Origin: an uncultured Chlorobiaceae bacterium
Lineage (GTDB): Bacteria; Bacteroidota; Chlorobiia; Chlorobiales; Chlorobiaceae
DNA length: 43,629 nt
NCBI GenBank assembly: GCA_903994455.1
Contig: CAJEXI010000027.1
Coordinates: 1 to 43,629 of the forward strand
Direction of reading: 5' to 3'
Positions within the stretch are counted from its first letter, which is position 1; each line of letters starts with the position of its first letter. The position numbers and the translations under genes were made by a program. The notes under the pieces are model-generated. The model saw only the letters and a program-made list of their open reading frames with translations, did no database searches and had not been told where the DNA came from. This document shows positions 28,001 to 30,552 of this stretch, piece after piece.

Positions 28001-30552
28001 TCCTTGGTGGTATGGCCGGAGCCTTCACCGTCGGCTATAAAACTGTCGGTTTGATTGACTGCGTGCTTGATGTGCCGGAATCAGGCGATAACAGACCGAT
28101 TATCGATACAAAGATTTCCGTCATCCGCCCGAGCGATCCAAACGACATCGTCGGACCCCAGAGCTTTGGAGCCGATCATTGGACGAGCGGTCAAAATGCG
28201 TTGCCCTACACGATCCACTATGAGAACCAGGCGAGCGCCACTGCCCCTGCGCAGCAGGTTACGATTACCCAAACCCTCGACAGCGACCTGAACGCCAGCA
28301 GCTTCCGCCTTGGTGACTTCGGCTGGGGCGACATTTACGTTGATGTTCCGGTTGGTACGTCGTTCTACATTGATCGTCTTGATCTGACAGCCACCAAAGG
28401 CTATATGGTTGATGTTATGGCTGGCGTGGATGTAGCAAAACACGAGGTTTTCTGGAGTTTTACGACCATTGATCCAAACACTGGGGAAATTCCTGTTGAT
28501 CCAACTATTGGCTTCTTGCCCCCCGACAGTGATGGCAGCATTGGCCAGGGCTTTGTAAACTACACGGTTCGTGCGAATGCCGATGCTTCGACCGGCACGG
28601 TGATCGACGCGCATGCGACTATCGTTTTCGCGACACAGGAGCCGATTGATACCCCGGCAATTTTCAATACGCTTGATACCGCAGCGCCCGAAAGCCACAT
28701 TGAAGCGGTGACCGAGTCCACTGTTGCGTCCGCCCAGTTCCTTGTTCGCTGGCTGGGCAGTGATGTCGGGTCGGCTATTGCCGGTTATACGGTTTACGTT
28801 TCAGACAACGGCGGAGCATACTCGCCCTGGCTGGAGAATACGACGCTGACTGAAGCCACTTATGCTGGTCAGCCGGGCCACACCTACACCTTCTACACTG
28901 TTGCCACTGATAATGCAGGCAACAACGAAGCTGCTCCGGATCAGGCCGATTTGACTATTCATGTGACCGAGGCTGCTACGCTGACCGATACTGTGCCGCC
29001 TGAAATCGCAGCAGTGATTTTGCCAAATGACGGACGTTACGCTATTGGTCACTCGCTTGACTTTGCTGTTCAGTTCACCGAAACAGTGTTTGTTGATGTC
29101 GCAGGCCACGCTCCTGTGATTAAACTGATGGTGGGCGCTACCGAAGTTGATGCGGTTTATGAGTCCGGCAGCGGTACAGACAGGCTGATTTTCAGGCATA
29201 TTGTTGCTGGCGGCGAGTACGATGCCAACGGTATAGCGCTGGGGAACACCATCGTGCTGAACGGTGCAACACTTCGTGACACCGCTGGCAATCCTGTGGT
29301 GGATCTCACTCTCAGCACCGGTGCGACAGCGGGAATTCATGTTGACAATGCGCCAATACTGCATACCGCACTGTTTGACCAGGCTGGCGTTCAGGATCAT
29401 GCATTCTCGTTCCATGTTTCAAATGATACGTTTGCCGATGTGGATGCGGGCGACAGCCTGAGTTACACCGCGACCCTTGCCAACGGTGATGCGCTTTCGG
29501 CGTGGCTGCACTTTGATGCCGCCACCCTCACCTTCAGCGGCACACCATTGAGTGGCGATGTGGGCACCATAGCGGTCAAGGTTACGGCGGCCGACAGCAG
29601 CAACGTTACAGCAAGCGACACCTTTGATCTGAAGGTGAGCGCCATCCATGACCTTCAAGGCGATGTGACATTCTGGAAAACTGAAGTTCCAGTCAGTGGT
29701 GTTACCAGCACGCTTGCGTCAGTTCCTGCTGCTGCTGGTGCGCAATCTGTCGAATTCAGGAACATACATGTTGATGCTTCTGGTACCAGAACTATAGAGA
29801 TATGGGAAACATCTGCCGAGAGCGTTAACAGTGTGCAACTGGAACTTCTCCTGCCGGACGGGTCAGATGCTTCGTGGCAGGATGCATCCGGTTTGCCATC
29901 AGGATGGAGTTCTTTGTCCAATACAGGAATTACCGGCAAGTTCATTCTCGGCAGTATAGGTACAGCCGCCTTGTCAGCAGGCCCGGTCAAGCTCGGTACT
30001 CTGACGCTTACTGCGCCAACCAATCCGCACCATTTTGAGCTTTTGTTGGCTACGGGCCAGTTGAATAACGACACTATTCCAACCTTCGGTATTGCTTCGG
30101 ACAGCATGACCACAGGCAGTGACGGCCTCTACCAGCATCTGGATATGCTCGATGGTACGTATGCTCTGACCAGCGCTAAAGTGTTTGGCACTGCCGAAGC
30201 TAATGCTATCCACGCCAACGATGCGCTTGCGGCTCTGAAAATGGCGGTAGGGATGAACCCCAATACCGATGGAAGCGCAGTATCGCCCTGGCAGTTTCTG
30301 GCGGCGGATATCAACAAGGATGGAGTCATCAGGTCGACAGATGCTCTCAATATCCTCAGGATGGCCGTCAAGCTGGACACAGCACCAGCACAGGAGTGGC
30401 TGTTTGTGCCGGAGAGTGTTGGCAATGAGAGCATGTCACGCGCCCATGTTGTCTGGCCGGATAATCCGATACCGGTGGCGCTGGATGTTGATCAAGAGCT
30501 GCACCTGATCGGGATTGTGAAAGGCGATGTGGATGGGAGCTGGATGGGGTGA
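1051..30552 (+). CDS. Giant modular RTX/RHS exoprotein (9,833 aa), probable type I-secreted adhesin
   Basis: One uninterrupted frame encodes a protein of roughly 1 MDa. The ATG at 1051 follows AGGGA (1040-1044); an in-frame ATG at 1069 is an alternative start. There is no Sec signal peptide. Approximate modules by residue: 134-530, 542-992, 1161-1587 and 1761-2180, delta-60 (DUF5122) propellers; three 'FSDGN' modules ending near 1147, 1747 and 2335; 2336-2447 Big_5-type Ig; 2449-3067 threefold calcium-loop repeat; 3074-4420 RTX-rich region; 4551-6148 three FG-GAP/VCBS propellers with spacer modules; 6426-6614 two PKD; 6615-6710 cadherin-like; 6713-7710 eight CARDB; 7711-7811 PPC-like; about 8091-8884 RHS/YD repeats; 8939-9004 hydrophobic segment; 9209-9530 FN3-, Ig- and CADG-like; 9531-9833 dockerin-like tail. 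The function is inferred: a cell-surface or released adhesin, perhaps carrying an RHS-enclosed cargo. I find only about nine cysteines, which fits a secreted protein stabilised by calcium. Confidence 0.93.
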   Translation: MNIVIHMNGSPASSVGANETFLDFYQGTPTQNFSGYQASFQTLWLDKSGASITSTYDLFDTNSDSLADKYTETYTRSGVVWNNSGAITWDAHGMFHAQQTTGDMASAQESYGRLAFDTRGEAVGIYTFSPTASASPVGFGKVATDFGGGQDFGFSVATQSDGKILVAGTSLNGGQFDFVLARFSADGILDTAFGGGKGKIITDFGYSDAGLSVAVQSDGKILVGGQSWDIGSNDSNFKFTLARYNLDGSLDTSFDGDGKVISSFGCGQSLILQPDGKILMMGTVDTAISSNMALMRYNIDGSLDTSFNGNGEVITTIGGSGQGVALLPSGKILVAGSSWNNGNEDFVLAQYNVNGTLDTSFHGGAIVTTDFGGGDDQVSDVVMQSDGKILVAGYSLNRTNNISVARYTTDGTLDTTFSGDGKIMVDYGGNEQGYAVTVDSDGKILVSGHSDSNVVLLRYNADGTPDATFSSDGLVTTNIGGATLLNGQAFTGTDVTLQTDGKILVSGQSNGDVALVRYNSDGSLDTTFGLSANTAPVFSDSHAGTVTTDFGGDDIGRSMTVQPDGKIVVAGLGDALGGFLSMPTIVSGTVTYNATNISYLIGDFALARYNADGTLDPTFHGDGTLTTYFGGNNLSPTGVVAQTDGRILVAGSGYNRNSNTNDFALVRYNNDGSLDTTFSGNGKVLTDFASGVDTGNSIKMQSDGKILVAGTSGTVVSGGTSNNDFALIRFNADGSLDTSFDGDGKLTTNFGGNDAGYSVTVQADGRILVAGYASTSFTYGYSATGTPLTTSNNNVALARYNTDGSLDTTFHGDGKLITDFGGNETAQSVLVQGDGKILVVGSSSLFFTDNNTLTTLNSDFAIVRYNADGTLDTTFHGDGKLTTDFGGSSDTARSAILQSDGKILVAGSSTKTGGNADFALARYNVDGSLDTTFHGDGMFTMDFGGAADISYSISVQADGKILVGGVSTIDGNGDFALARPNTDGTLDTTFSASGVHQTLYTATGTPVLLDNSLQISDAELATICNYAGTTLTLMRHGGASADDHFSAMEGQSLGALTQGVDLVERGITVGSVTTNSGGTLALTFNANATSTLVNAVVQQIAYSNGSETPPSSLQIDWSFSDGNTGSQGSGGAMSATTSTTVQIAPFIAPPALVTNTSPTFFGHATGKVTTDFGKEDVGRSMAVQADGKILVAGLGNAISGYLTSAGTTNIAYTIGDHAIARYNSDGSLDTTFGVDGKVTTYFGGNGDLATGVTVLADGKILVAGSGYDRGGSNTNDFSLARYNSDGSLDATFAGNGNVLTDFIAHKDLGQSIFLQADGRILVAGTSSTVTGVTPSASDIALVRYNADGTLDTTFGGGGKIVTDFGSKITPDFTSTDAAYSVTVQSDGKIIVVGSSSVVVNGISSIDFAFARYNADGSLESKETTDFAGNNIARSVVVQSDGKFLLVGDSTLSGNTDFRIARSNTAGTNLDVAFGIDGTMTTDFGGNDSARSVILQSDGKILVAGNSILATGISDFALARYNTDGTLDTTFDVDGKLTMDFGGASDTAYSAKLQADGKILVAGSSSIDGSGDFALARLNADGSLDTTFGVVNTLNGHPVFVENGTPVVLDSDVQISDNGLAAVGNYNGATLTMARHGGASVDDHFSAMASGTPGALTQGSDLVAGGVAVGTVTTNAGGILALAFNASATQNLVNAVLQQIAYSNTSPVAAEAVQIDWTFSDGNAGSQGTGGALSAVGSTTVHVTVLNDTPIPGVNTAPTFAVGDGAVITDFGKEDIGRSVAVQADGKILVAGLGNGISGYINASTGNMSYTIGDFGLARYNSDGSLDTSFGKDGKLTTYFGGNSDFATGVTVQSDGKILVAGTGYSRGTNDFALARYNSDGSLDTTFSVNGKVTTDFASTNDTVSGIKVQADGKILVVGTSGTVPGVTPSNSDFALARYNADGSLDTTFDGDGKLITDFGGSDSATSVSVLADGRFIVAGTSNVGLDGVVSNQNFAFAVYNADGTLPGKETLDFGGYDYCQSVTVLSDGKFILSGYSGVLVNGAITNYNFALARYNADGTLDTTFDGDGMLTTDFGGNDYSRSVTVQSDGKILVAGNSTLTGGTSDFALARYNTDGSLDTTFDGDGKLTMDFGGASDTAFSITLQPAGKILVAGSSSIDGNGNFALARLNADGSLDHTFGIVNNTLNVGQVYIENSAPVVLDSKVHVSDIQLADLGSYSGATLTLLRHGAANAEDHFSGAGTLGTLTQGGSLVVGGTTVGTVTTNSGGMLALAFNASATQNLVNAVLQQIAYSNTSHVTGTPVQIDWTFSDGNTGTQGSGGALSTTGSTVVQILPDTTAPKVINFSPTDGVIGVAVGSDLVLTFSEAIQKGTGTIAIHSGSATGTVVESYDAATSSSIAISVNTLTINPTADLSGGKHYYVTFSDGSIKDMAGNNFAGTSTYDFTTATMSTIALTPTKNPLDFFYISASQGGTLYDTDKDGAIDHLRVWGLGTSTGYYRMDWSDTTHWTAKGLFTYTFGTEYDIQGRPTTCIIYGAELPVNWASTGNADHLLATVTRVNGTLSETWKVFDNNSDSQADAGIYTATTNGVATTTITTSVVALTQDSYGHFTSFISEVQTSTNPKDVFSGTVTGSSSDATAIQLPLGSPGAYTLIAAGTLVDSFTISPSLIGRLYDMDGNGVIDQMDLVSTTAGQNGQSTTNINSFALTWSDPAHWTAHAEYQMVFGTTSDVQGRPTTWVADGFVHDIVWQNKGADNIVATSSYAGKNSGELVVVTFIDSQGDSNPDEIVYVKSSGSTEIERFQANIVGWTNNPAAVTLVIQTSTNPTAVFTGSVTGSNRHAQDILVPLFTGNSGEGSTLSSHTLISTKHQVDVFNISATDIGRLYDMDSNGIVDRMDVASTTTDQSGQTNTSVKSYALTWSDSTHWTAHAAYELLFGSQYDADGRPTTIFMNGGEGEQTINWATTVTNGVLATVPSEYDGIAATLTLVDTNADSKPDAFDYTEGSGSTLQTAHGTLEWWVKDSSNHPLAVTVVMQTSSNFTDFFSGSVTGSSSNPTAIVMPVMESGETTGDRVSNNMLIFDLGIASPQLDAKSQMTLRDATYGGRIVSVTLSAPSLFVDGSWLKVPLSSTDASGNPYSLWYSGGSMLLVDLPSGIVGQSAPIVKAWQVNSMNNGGYSLSPMSVVGTTGTSGADWVTGTSGSDSIMAGAGNDLIEWSGGNDTVDAGDGYDSLNLPLSSTNAFHWLDEKKVLHIGSATDTGQDVYHITKNSDTSFWIDKLMSDGKTVESTMLLNNAESMGFGNQIHQFQINSGGGQYVTGTPWDDQIFLNIANVGNLIQVQGDFGHDTLVLNVGSGYSKLEIINNGSDFLLKGTLISDGSVVELARAVPLPNGNSVTMTMGSGVNAHSFTITDIEALRFVSDAVKVDFAPDSLSSDVLSFDLGVQSPVLAKSGQLTVVESDMFGYLTTVTLDVSQLVVVDSHLTIPMNGTDANGASYWLNPYNGGKLLVEIPAGLLVGHAAQFHAWQVGYMSNTSMSLTPMNVVTGGAGTSGIDWVTGTSGDDIINAGAGNDYIEWRGGHDVVDASDGYDTLHLSMNSMNSSFLDAEGVLHISAYTYPSLSRMEGESSALFSMVDIYRISKVGDASFEIDKMQGDGVTVDSTMLLSNAERVEGGGSFGLNLVPHTFINESVGGGYSMDGTPWNDEIFLDAANLGNLQSVWGDTGYDILTLDVGAGYSKLELVKSGQLYLLQGTSSADGAVAELGEVQFNPSYGAIMMTIGIGESAKSFYSYSMEAFHFVSGTTHYEVDPAQFAEVSFQVGSWQNSITGTAKNDTIDADALGLANLATTANDYIQGNGGNDLINAGAGDDTIYGNGGNDTIEGGSGNDTHNDSMEGGVARNDTAGYNGNMADYTITSHDGVWTVADTRDGSPDGTDTLTGIEHLSFYDRTVDLTVQFSPTSNVWSSNVITGTGFDDTIDADALAAANPWKGNGWAYVYFGSQSVYTLGANEFSTIGTVTFTAQELISLTSQGMELWHGAGKVESSFTVNSADIINQAGGAYTLHWIGTAEQTTIPEWSLQFTYDKEGVYSHNDYINGNDGNDLINAGAGDDTIYGNGGNDIIDGGAGNDTHNDSMEGGVARNDTAGYNGNMADYTITSHDGVWTVADTRDGSPDGTDTLSGIEHLSFSDAWVDLNVQFSPASYPESSNSITGTGFDDTIDADALAAANPWQGSQWTYVYFGSQSVYTLGANEFSSIGTVTFTAQKLTNLTNQGMELWHGDGKVESSFTVNAVDIINQTGGAYTLQWIGTSAQTEIPSWSVGFSYDKEGVFSHNDYIYGNDGNDLINAGSGDDSIYGNGGNDTISGGVGNDTIDGGDGNDTVVFSGNYAEYTIGHDAAFSSFTITDNVPDRDGTDVITSVENFQFADASSPVFTAFSGAVAVTSEDGGNVEVTFAELLAQGNEVDAGGSIEAFVVKRVSNGSLKIGIDAASALAWNVSNNTIDALHHAYWTPAANLNGTLNAFAVVARDNIGLESVIPVQATVTVTPVPDAPVIFQPKSLSFASHVDYSTGSTPYSVTSADINSDGKADLIVTNFYSSSVSVLLNNGFGAFAAFAAQVDYNTGSNPYSVTSADVNGDGSTDLIVTHLYSSSVSVLINNGVGAFADGVSYGTGSYPYSVTSADVNGDGKADLIVANSNSNSVSVLMNKGNGTFADKVDYATGYKPYSVTSADVNGDDDADLIVANNDYSGSVSVLMNKGDGTFADKVDYATGSYPYSVTSADVNGDGKADLIIANYYGDSVSVFMNNGDGTFAPKVDYTTGSYSYSVTTADVNGDGKVDLIVTNANSNKVSVLTNKGDGTFAAKVDYSTGSYPYSVTTADVNGDGKADLIVANANSNTVSVLTNTTHPAVTSFIEMSPVHISSNIIINDPDGDIGWNGGTLSVRITANAEASDMLSLATVNPGGSGIWLDTAGNRVMAGDTEIGIASAASVSNGDAWSFSFNANATNALVQDVARALVFSNSSYTPGTDDRSITFTVTDNTLASASLVETVTVTAAEWAPTLTAFNGSFGSINEDTGTAEVTFADLLAQGNEVDVDGTVEAFVVKSVSNGALRIGADVASATAYDGWTNNTIDASHHAFWRPAANLNGTLNAFAVVAKDNSGMESSTSVQAIVTVTPVPDAPVIFQPQVLAFTDKVDYATGGHPHAVTSADVNADGKFDLIVSNDWNNSVSVLLNIGDGIFTTGFDYTTGSSPCSVTIADVNGDGNADLIVANSGSDSVSVLMGNGDGTFADKIDYTTGSYPYTVISADLDGDGNADLIVANSGSDSVSVLQNNGDGTFAAKIDYFVGPGPYSVTSADVDGDGKADLLVANYYSNSVSVLKNNGDGTFAANVDYASGFAPFSVTSADVDGDGKADLIVANNQENSSVSVLQNNGDGTFAAKVDYTTASYPTSVTAADVSGDGKVDLIVANPYGNSVSVLQNNGDGTFVAKFDYATGSYPYFVTTADVNGDGKSDLIVANHSSNTVSVLTNILHPAVTSFIEQTPVHITSNIIINDPDGDIGWNGGTLSVQITANAEVSDMLSLATVNLGGSGIWLDTAGNRVMAGNTEIGTADAASVSNGDAWHFSFNANATNALVQDVARALVFSNSSYTPGTDDRSITFTVTDNTLASASLVETVTVTAAEWAPTLTAFNGSFGSINEDTGTAEVTFADLLAQGNEVDVDGTVEAFVVKSVSNGALRIGADVASATAYDGWTNNTIDASHHAFWRPAANLNGTLNAFAVVAKDNSGMESSTSVQAIVTVTPVPDAPVIFQPQTLSFASHVDYNTGYSPCSVTSADVNGDGKADLIVANSGSNSVSVLTNNGYGSFVDRTDYATGSNPQSVTMADINKDGNADLIVANWNSNSVSVLLNKGDGTFADKVDYEAGSNPHSVINADVNGDGKADLIVENWNSNSVSVLINNGNDTFAGKVDYTTVSNPHSITMADVNGDGKADLIVANHYSQSLSVRMNNGDGTFAARVDYATGAGPSSLTSADVNGDGKADLIVTNYFGNSVSVLLNNGNGTFATKVDYVAGYNPRSITIVDVNGDGRADLVVANDGSNTVSILTNNGNGTFAAKVDYAAGYTPWSVTGADLNGDGMNDLIVANANSNSVSVFTNTTYPSVTSFIEMSPVHISSDIILNDPDGDASWNGGRLDVQITANAEVADSLSLATVNPEGNGIWLDIAGNKLMAGTTEIGSASAASVSNGDAWHFSFNTNATNALVQDVARALIFSNSSHAPGTDDRSISFTVTDNTLTSASLVETVTVTAVDFVPTLTKFDGAFGTTPENTGEVNVTFANLLDKGDEAHVDGTVGAFVVKSASGTLRIGTNAASATAWDALTNNTIDGTHQAFWTPASDATGTLNAFSVVARDNSGGESITPVHVTVDVTPVNDPPGLAVGSNDSAWEGSTFNQQIILGDPDPDAHQITVNWGDGTDNTIFDTNDHYLNISHNYADNGSYTVAVTADDHQGQANSVETGSFEVTVYNVAPVAPVTGVDRLNTGSIYTLSVGAVVDQGPDTRTGYSINWGDGTTSTFTPDEWTTAAGIFTHTYTASSVAETGRTITVNTTDEDGTFVLGSKYVTVNRPPSDIYLNNARIAENSGAGTAVGTLYSSDDEGWWSHEYQLLDNAEGRFVLVGNQIQVAEGAVLDYETATSYNIRVSSTDQGGLSFEKEIPIILSDVGPDLLVTQVQTPPGVVDVDAGSSIEVSWKIATQGTEPSNASWYDQIYLDNPDTLWLDRWVGDFTTTAQLPLSGSLERIQTIQVPLDMQGHFRVVVLTDAYNNVAEGTAGETNNTVSGSVLFNILNTNLQVESITAPISGFAGREIEVQWVVNNTGNAPTPGRTWYDQIWLSDDTILDGNDILLGTVQNQSYLDIAEGYTSTAGVTLPSGREGSYHILVKTDAYQQIPEGGHEGDNVTASGVIDIHPIPLSELSDLAVISVGAPDAAFSGQNMSITYKIDNVGLAPVVGNSTVWVERIYMSTDDVLDDGDRLLSTVWRDLPADKLPLPESQSHFINTQKVMLPVGVEGDFYFFVSVTPVAPVSNVFQSNDKACDSTPTVVHLTPPPDLVALDISAPSSATAGHDLTFTWHVANNGATTTPNSGWYDRLYLSSDSVIDASDSVLAEVWHSAALEPDSNYSNTVSVRLADGLDGSWYLIAATDSHNDVFELDNANNVVASVAPITINSRPADLVVTEVVAPAAAQAGTSLRVSWTVTNQGVGYSSVEQWTDSVILSGDAVLGNGDDIWIGNFTHNGLLQIGQHYSQSELVSLPGNLSGQYQLFVKSDAYDQVYESSQNNNSTHSGIQIQAQPTADLQVSLVTAPAAIGSGEWLTVNYTVVNEGLGRTNSDWWVDNVVLSKDDIPGNGDDVYLGWLYHSNRLAPAESYQGTGSFRLPIEMQGDFKVFVQTDVWNGVTELNAENNNVGVSAGTTTINLTATPDLVMSALQAADMGTSGQNLQVDWTVHNNGAATSGGWRQAFYLSRDGVLDRGADIFLGYAESGTALLAHGDAVFSQNFQIPYGIGGKYTVFGVVDSSDAIYERGGEGNNSAQDATPVQITQPPPVDLVAGVITLPENGVPGAQASIDYTVTNQSEQAVNGQWRDSIYISRDALWDVGDALFSRVYLSGPLAGGASYTQTATGTLPGVVGGDYYMIVRSDIYNQIPETNEANNLKASLGTTHLDVEALTLGTPDTASFTPGGAVYYRVDVAAGETLQLNFDRAATEGRTELFVSYGTMPSRSDFDYRYNQADSPDQNMVITNSRAGTYYVMAYNAAGATDAYSIIANTLQFSITELGTTAGSNKGQVTVRIDGAELTTHTTAMLVGTDGVEHAASQMYWKDDAEVWATFDLRGLALETYDVKIKDGARTAVLDNGFTVNDGDLGHIEYGMENPSALRVGQIGSIRVYYENLGETDVVAPLLTLSSNALLKLPGEAGFGDTTLQLLGINGEGPAGILQPGAQGSFQLFFKPVFGGNGTGTVSFGVSGLKPDQVIDWNTILDASKPENISDESWAVVKANLIAELGSTTTDYQNNLAGNATALDQLEGRTNDVAELLSLDYLKAADSGALLRPASIGVLGYSHTFAWDITATRQSDGSVIVEIAGAQERFQHQSDGSYTLVGQGSSTLTETSGAFEMHQQDGTRIAFNQDGAFAEILDSNGQSVQATYDAAHLTNVVASNGDTQNFIYNAAGRLVQQTDQAGRITSFTYDADNQHLLQVTTPQGTTEYSYVTESGAAQHRISSITLPGGTVEHFDYDSGGRLIHESLNDGTESVSYSYVGVNEVVATDATGATTRMWLNESGKIAQVEDALGHVSQLRYDANGNMTGIVHADGTSTGIAYDSAGNPLSVQDALGHTVDFGWETQFGHLAQVADQRGNAVDYGYNSQGNLNKITYADSSSESYVYNADGYLQVAVSRSGESVSYTFDGTGHLTEKSYADGSKATFAYDAHGNLISAVDADSHTSFEYDAADRLVKTTDGDGRWLSYQYDAAGHRTQMADQAGHITNYSYNDRGHLASLTDGDGHLIASYSYDSAGHLSRGDNGNGTWTTYEYDAAGQLTHQVNHRADSTVNSRFDYTYDAVGHRTSETTLEGTTSYEYDAVGQLTSATLQDGHHIAYSYDAAGNRIAVVDDGLTTNFITNNLNEYTGVGSATYTYDADGNLTSKTASGVTTHYAYDVENHLVAVTTPSESWSYEYDALGNRIASVHDGVRTEYQLDPTGMVNIAGEYDGSGTLLANYTYGVGLESQTLSGGSSYFYDYNAVGSTAGLSASTGAYVNRYSYLPFGEKLTTTETVSNSFEYVGQWGVTNEGNGLDFMRARYYDAGDGRFVSTDPIGTNGGVNLYAYSMNSPLNYADPSGLDCNTDTNEGWVNNLLDLKKFGSVFSIAKNPVGAIANVVDQVVSHAIGGSYNQSLAHNYIVPIVTGGAAAVGAVVLAGSLPVTAIPILLGFIGGFEAVGGAVTILGGMAGAFTVGYKTVGLIDCVLDVPESGDNRPIIDTKISVIRPSDPNDIVGPQSFGADHWTSGQNALPYTIHYENQASATAPAQQVTITQTLDSDLNASSFRLGDFGWGDIYVDVPVGTSFYIDRLDLTATKGYMVDVMAGVDVAKHEVFWSFTTIDPNTGEIPVDPTIGFLPPDSDGSIGQGFVNYTVRANADASTGTVIDAHATIVFATQEPIDTPAIFNTLDTAAPESHIEAVTESTVASAQFLVRWLGSDVGSAIAGYTVYVSDNGGAYSPWLENTTLTEATYAGQPGHTYTFYTVATDNAGNNEAAPDQADLTIHVTEAATLTDTVPPEIAAVILPNDGRYAIGHSLDFAVQFTETVFVDVAGHAPVIKLMVGATEVDAVYESGSGTDRLIFRHIVAGGEYDANGIALGNTIVLNGATLRDTAGNPVVDLTLSTGATAGIHVDNAPILHTALFDQAGVQDHAFSFHVSNDTFADVDAGDSLSYTATLANGDALSAWLHFDAATLTFSGTPLSGDVGTIAVKVTAADSSNVTASDTFDLKVSAIHDLQGDVTFWKTEVPVSGVTSTLASVPAAAGAQSVEFRNIHVDASGTRTIEIWETSAESVNSVQLELLLPDGSDASWQDASGLPSGWSSLSNTGITGKFILGSIGTAALSAGPVKLGTLTLTAPTNPHHFELLLATGQLNNDTIPTFGIASDSMTTGSDGLYQHLDMLDGTYALTSAKVFGTAEANAIHANDALAALKMAVGMNPNTDGSAVSPWQFLAADINKDGVIRSTDALNILRMAVKLDTAPAQEWLFVPESVGNESMSRAHVVWPDNPIPVALDVDQELHLIGIVKGDVDGSWMG
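1450..4026 (+). repeat. Fourteen delta-60 (DUF5122) blades, two seven-bladed propellers
   Basis: The translated repeat has the form 'G-D-G-K-x-T-T-D-F-G-G ... Q-x-D-G-K-I-L-V-A-G ... F-A-L-A-R-Y-N-x-D-G-S-L-D-T-T-F', which is the delta-60/DUF5122 signature. I count seven copies up to about 2638. A linker (about 2641-2673) contains 'NTAPVF', and seven more copies follow up to 4026. Blade length is about 50-70 residues, with variable insertions in the outer loops. The family is known to form beta-propellers; splitting the copies into two rings of seven is my reading of the linker. Confidence 0.85.
4027..8055 (+). repeat. Large tandem units: FSDGN module plus seven-bladed delta-60 propeller
   Basis: A super-unit of about 1.8 kb recurs. 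It contains a seven-blade delta-60 propeller followed by a module of about 150 residues with 'TLTLxRHGGA', 'DDHFSAM', 'VNAVxQQIAYSN' and 'DWxFSDGNxGxQG'. Modules sit at about 4027-4490, 5811-6290 and 7591-8055. Propellers sit at about 4530-5810 and 6330-7590. The second half of 1450-4026 is the first propeller of this series. In both later propellers blade 4 lacks the usual 'LDTTF' end and reads 'KETxDF', so these two derive from a common degenerate copy. Confidence 0.8.
8395..10250 (+). repeat. Threefold repeat of about 205 residues with paired calcium-type loops
   Basis: Three copies start near 8395, 9010 and 9640. Each begins 'I-x-R/T-L-Y-D-x-D-x-x-G-x-x-D' and continues with 'W-S-D-x-x-H-W-T-A', 'R-P-T-T', a second loop such as DTNADSKPD, and 'xVxQTSxNxxxxFxGxVTGS'. 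Both loops are acidic, evenly spaced D/N motifs like EF-hand or thrombospondin type-3 loops, so calcium binding is likely. I know of no named family for the whole module. The first 120 residues of the giant protein contain a related half-copy (DTNSDSLAD). Confidence 0.7.
10270..14310 (+). repeat. RTX-type calcium-binding repeat region
   Basis: Two modules of about 360 residues begin 'FDLG(I/V)xSP' (10270 and 11350). Each contains 'GADWVTGTSGSD'-like and 'GAGND' RTX nonapeptides. Blocks of classic G-G-x-G-N-D nonapeptides follow, at about 12580-12700, 13310-13430 and 14030-14180. A 723-bp unit is tandemly repeated from about 12946 (second copy from about 13669). Within it, 12691-12869 and 13414-13592 are almost identical at the base level. 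RTX repeats fold into beta-rolls on calcium binding after type I secretion. Confidence 0.85.
16069..16593 (+). repeat. 525-bp perfect direct repeat, copy 1
   Basis: Reading both copies base by base, I see no difference between 16069-16593 and 17947-18471. The repeat covers the end of the first spacer module and all of the second in super-units 1 and 2. The flanking propeller blades are clearly diverged, so the identity reflects recent gene conversion or unequal exchange. Confidence 0.85.
17947..18471 (+). repeat. 525-bp perfect direct repeat, copy 2
   Basis: Second copy of the repeat at 16069-16593, offset by 1,878 bp. The corresponding part of super-unit 3 (about 19822-20325) is homologous but visibly diverged, so only units 1 and 2 were recently homogenised. 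Confidence 0.85.
20326..24180 (+). other. Two PKD modules, one cadherin-like module and eight CARDB modules
   Basis: Two PKD-type modules carry 'NWGDGT' and later 'Y-x-D-N-G-S-Y-x-V' or 'F-T-H-T-Y' (about 20326-20892). A cadherin-like module follows ('IAENSGAGTAVG ... LDYETATSYNIRV', about 20893-21180). Eight CARDB copies run from 21187 to 24180, each starting 'D-L-x-V-x-x-V-x-A-P' and containing 'W-x-D-x-I-Y-L-S-x-D' and 'Y-x-x-V-x-E-x-x-E-x-N-N'. CARDB is a known adhesion-type Ig-like module of bacterial surface proteins. This portion is probably the extended stalk. Confidence 0.8.
25320..27696 (+). other. RHS/YD-repeat region with RHS-associated core ending DPSGL
   Basis: About twenty YD repeats (Y-D-A-x-G-x-L) lead into the RHS-repeat-associated core. 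The core contains 'YSYLPFGE', 'LDFMRARYYDAGDGRFVSTD', 'NLYAYSMNSPLNYADPSGL' and ends at D8877-P-S-G-L8881 (27679-27693). RHS/YD repeats are known to wind into a hollow shell enclosing a C-terminal peptide, and the DPxGL motif marks the self-cleavage region in RHS and TcC-type proteins. Unusually, about 950 more residues follow here, including ordinary Ig-like modules and the shared tail. Confidence 0.88.
27697..28079 (+). other. Post-RHS segment with two hydrophobic stretches, possible enclosed cargo
   Basis: The roughly 125 residues after the DPSGL motif begin 'DCNTDTNEGW' and end 'GLIDCVLD'. Between residues about 8939 and 9004 lies a long Gly/Ala/Val/Ile-rich stretch (for example TGGAAAVGAVVLAG and LLGFIGGFEAVGGAVTILGG). 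It could form membrane-active helices or a pore-like hairpin. I recognise no nuclease, deaminase or other toxin motif. Two of the protein's very few cysteines flank the segment. The position right after an RHS core matches where toxins or pre-toxin regions sit; a toxic role is inference only. Confidence 0.5.
29641..30549 (+). other. Shared C-terminal module: cohesin-like insert, dockerin-like pair, GDVxGSW tail
   Basis: Residues 9531-9833 contain 'FWKTE...VTSTLAS', a roughly 110-residue cohesin-like beta region ('VQLELLLPDGS ... VKLGTLTLTAP'), and 'DGLYQHLDMLDGTYALTSAK'. A dockerin-like helix pair follows: 'ANDALAALKMAVGMNP' then DINKDGVIRSTDALNILRMA. The final part is 'EWLFVPESVG', 'HVVWPDNPIPV', 'LHLIGIVKGDV', 'GSW'. 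The second dockerin loop is a complete calcium loop; the first lacks its D-x-N-x-D start. The same module ends the genes at 32407, 35424 and 39420. Confidence 0.8.
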
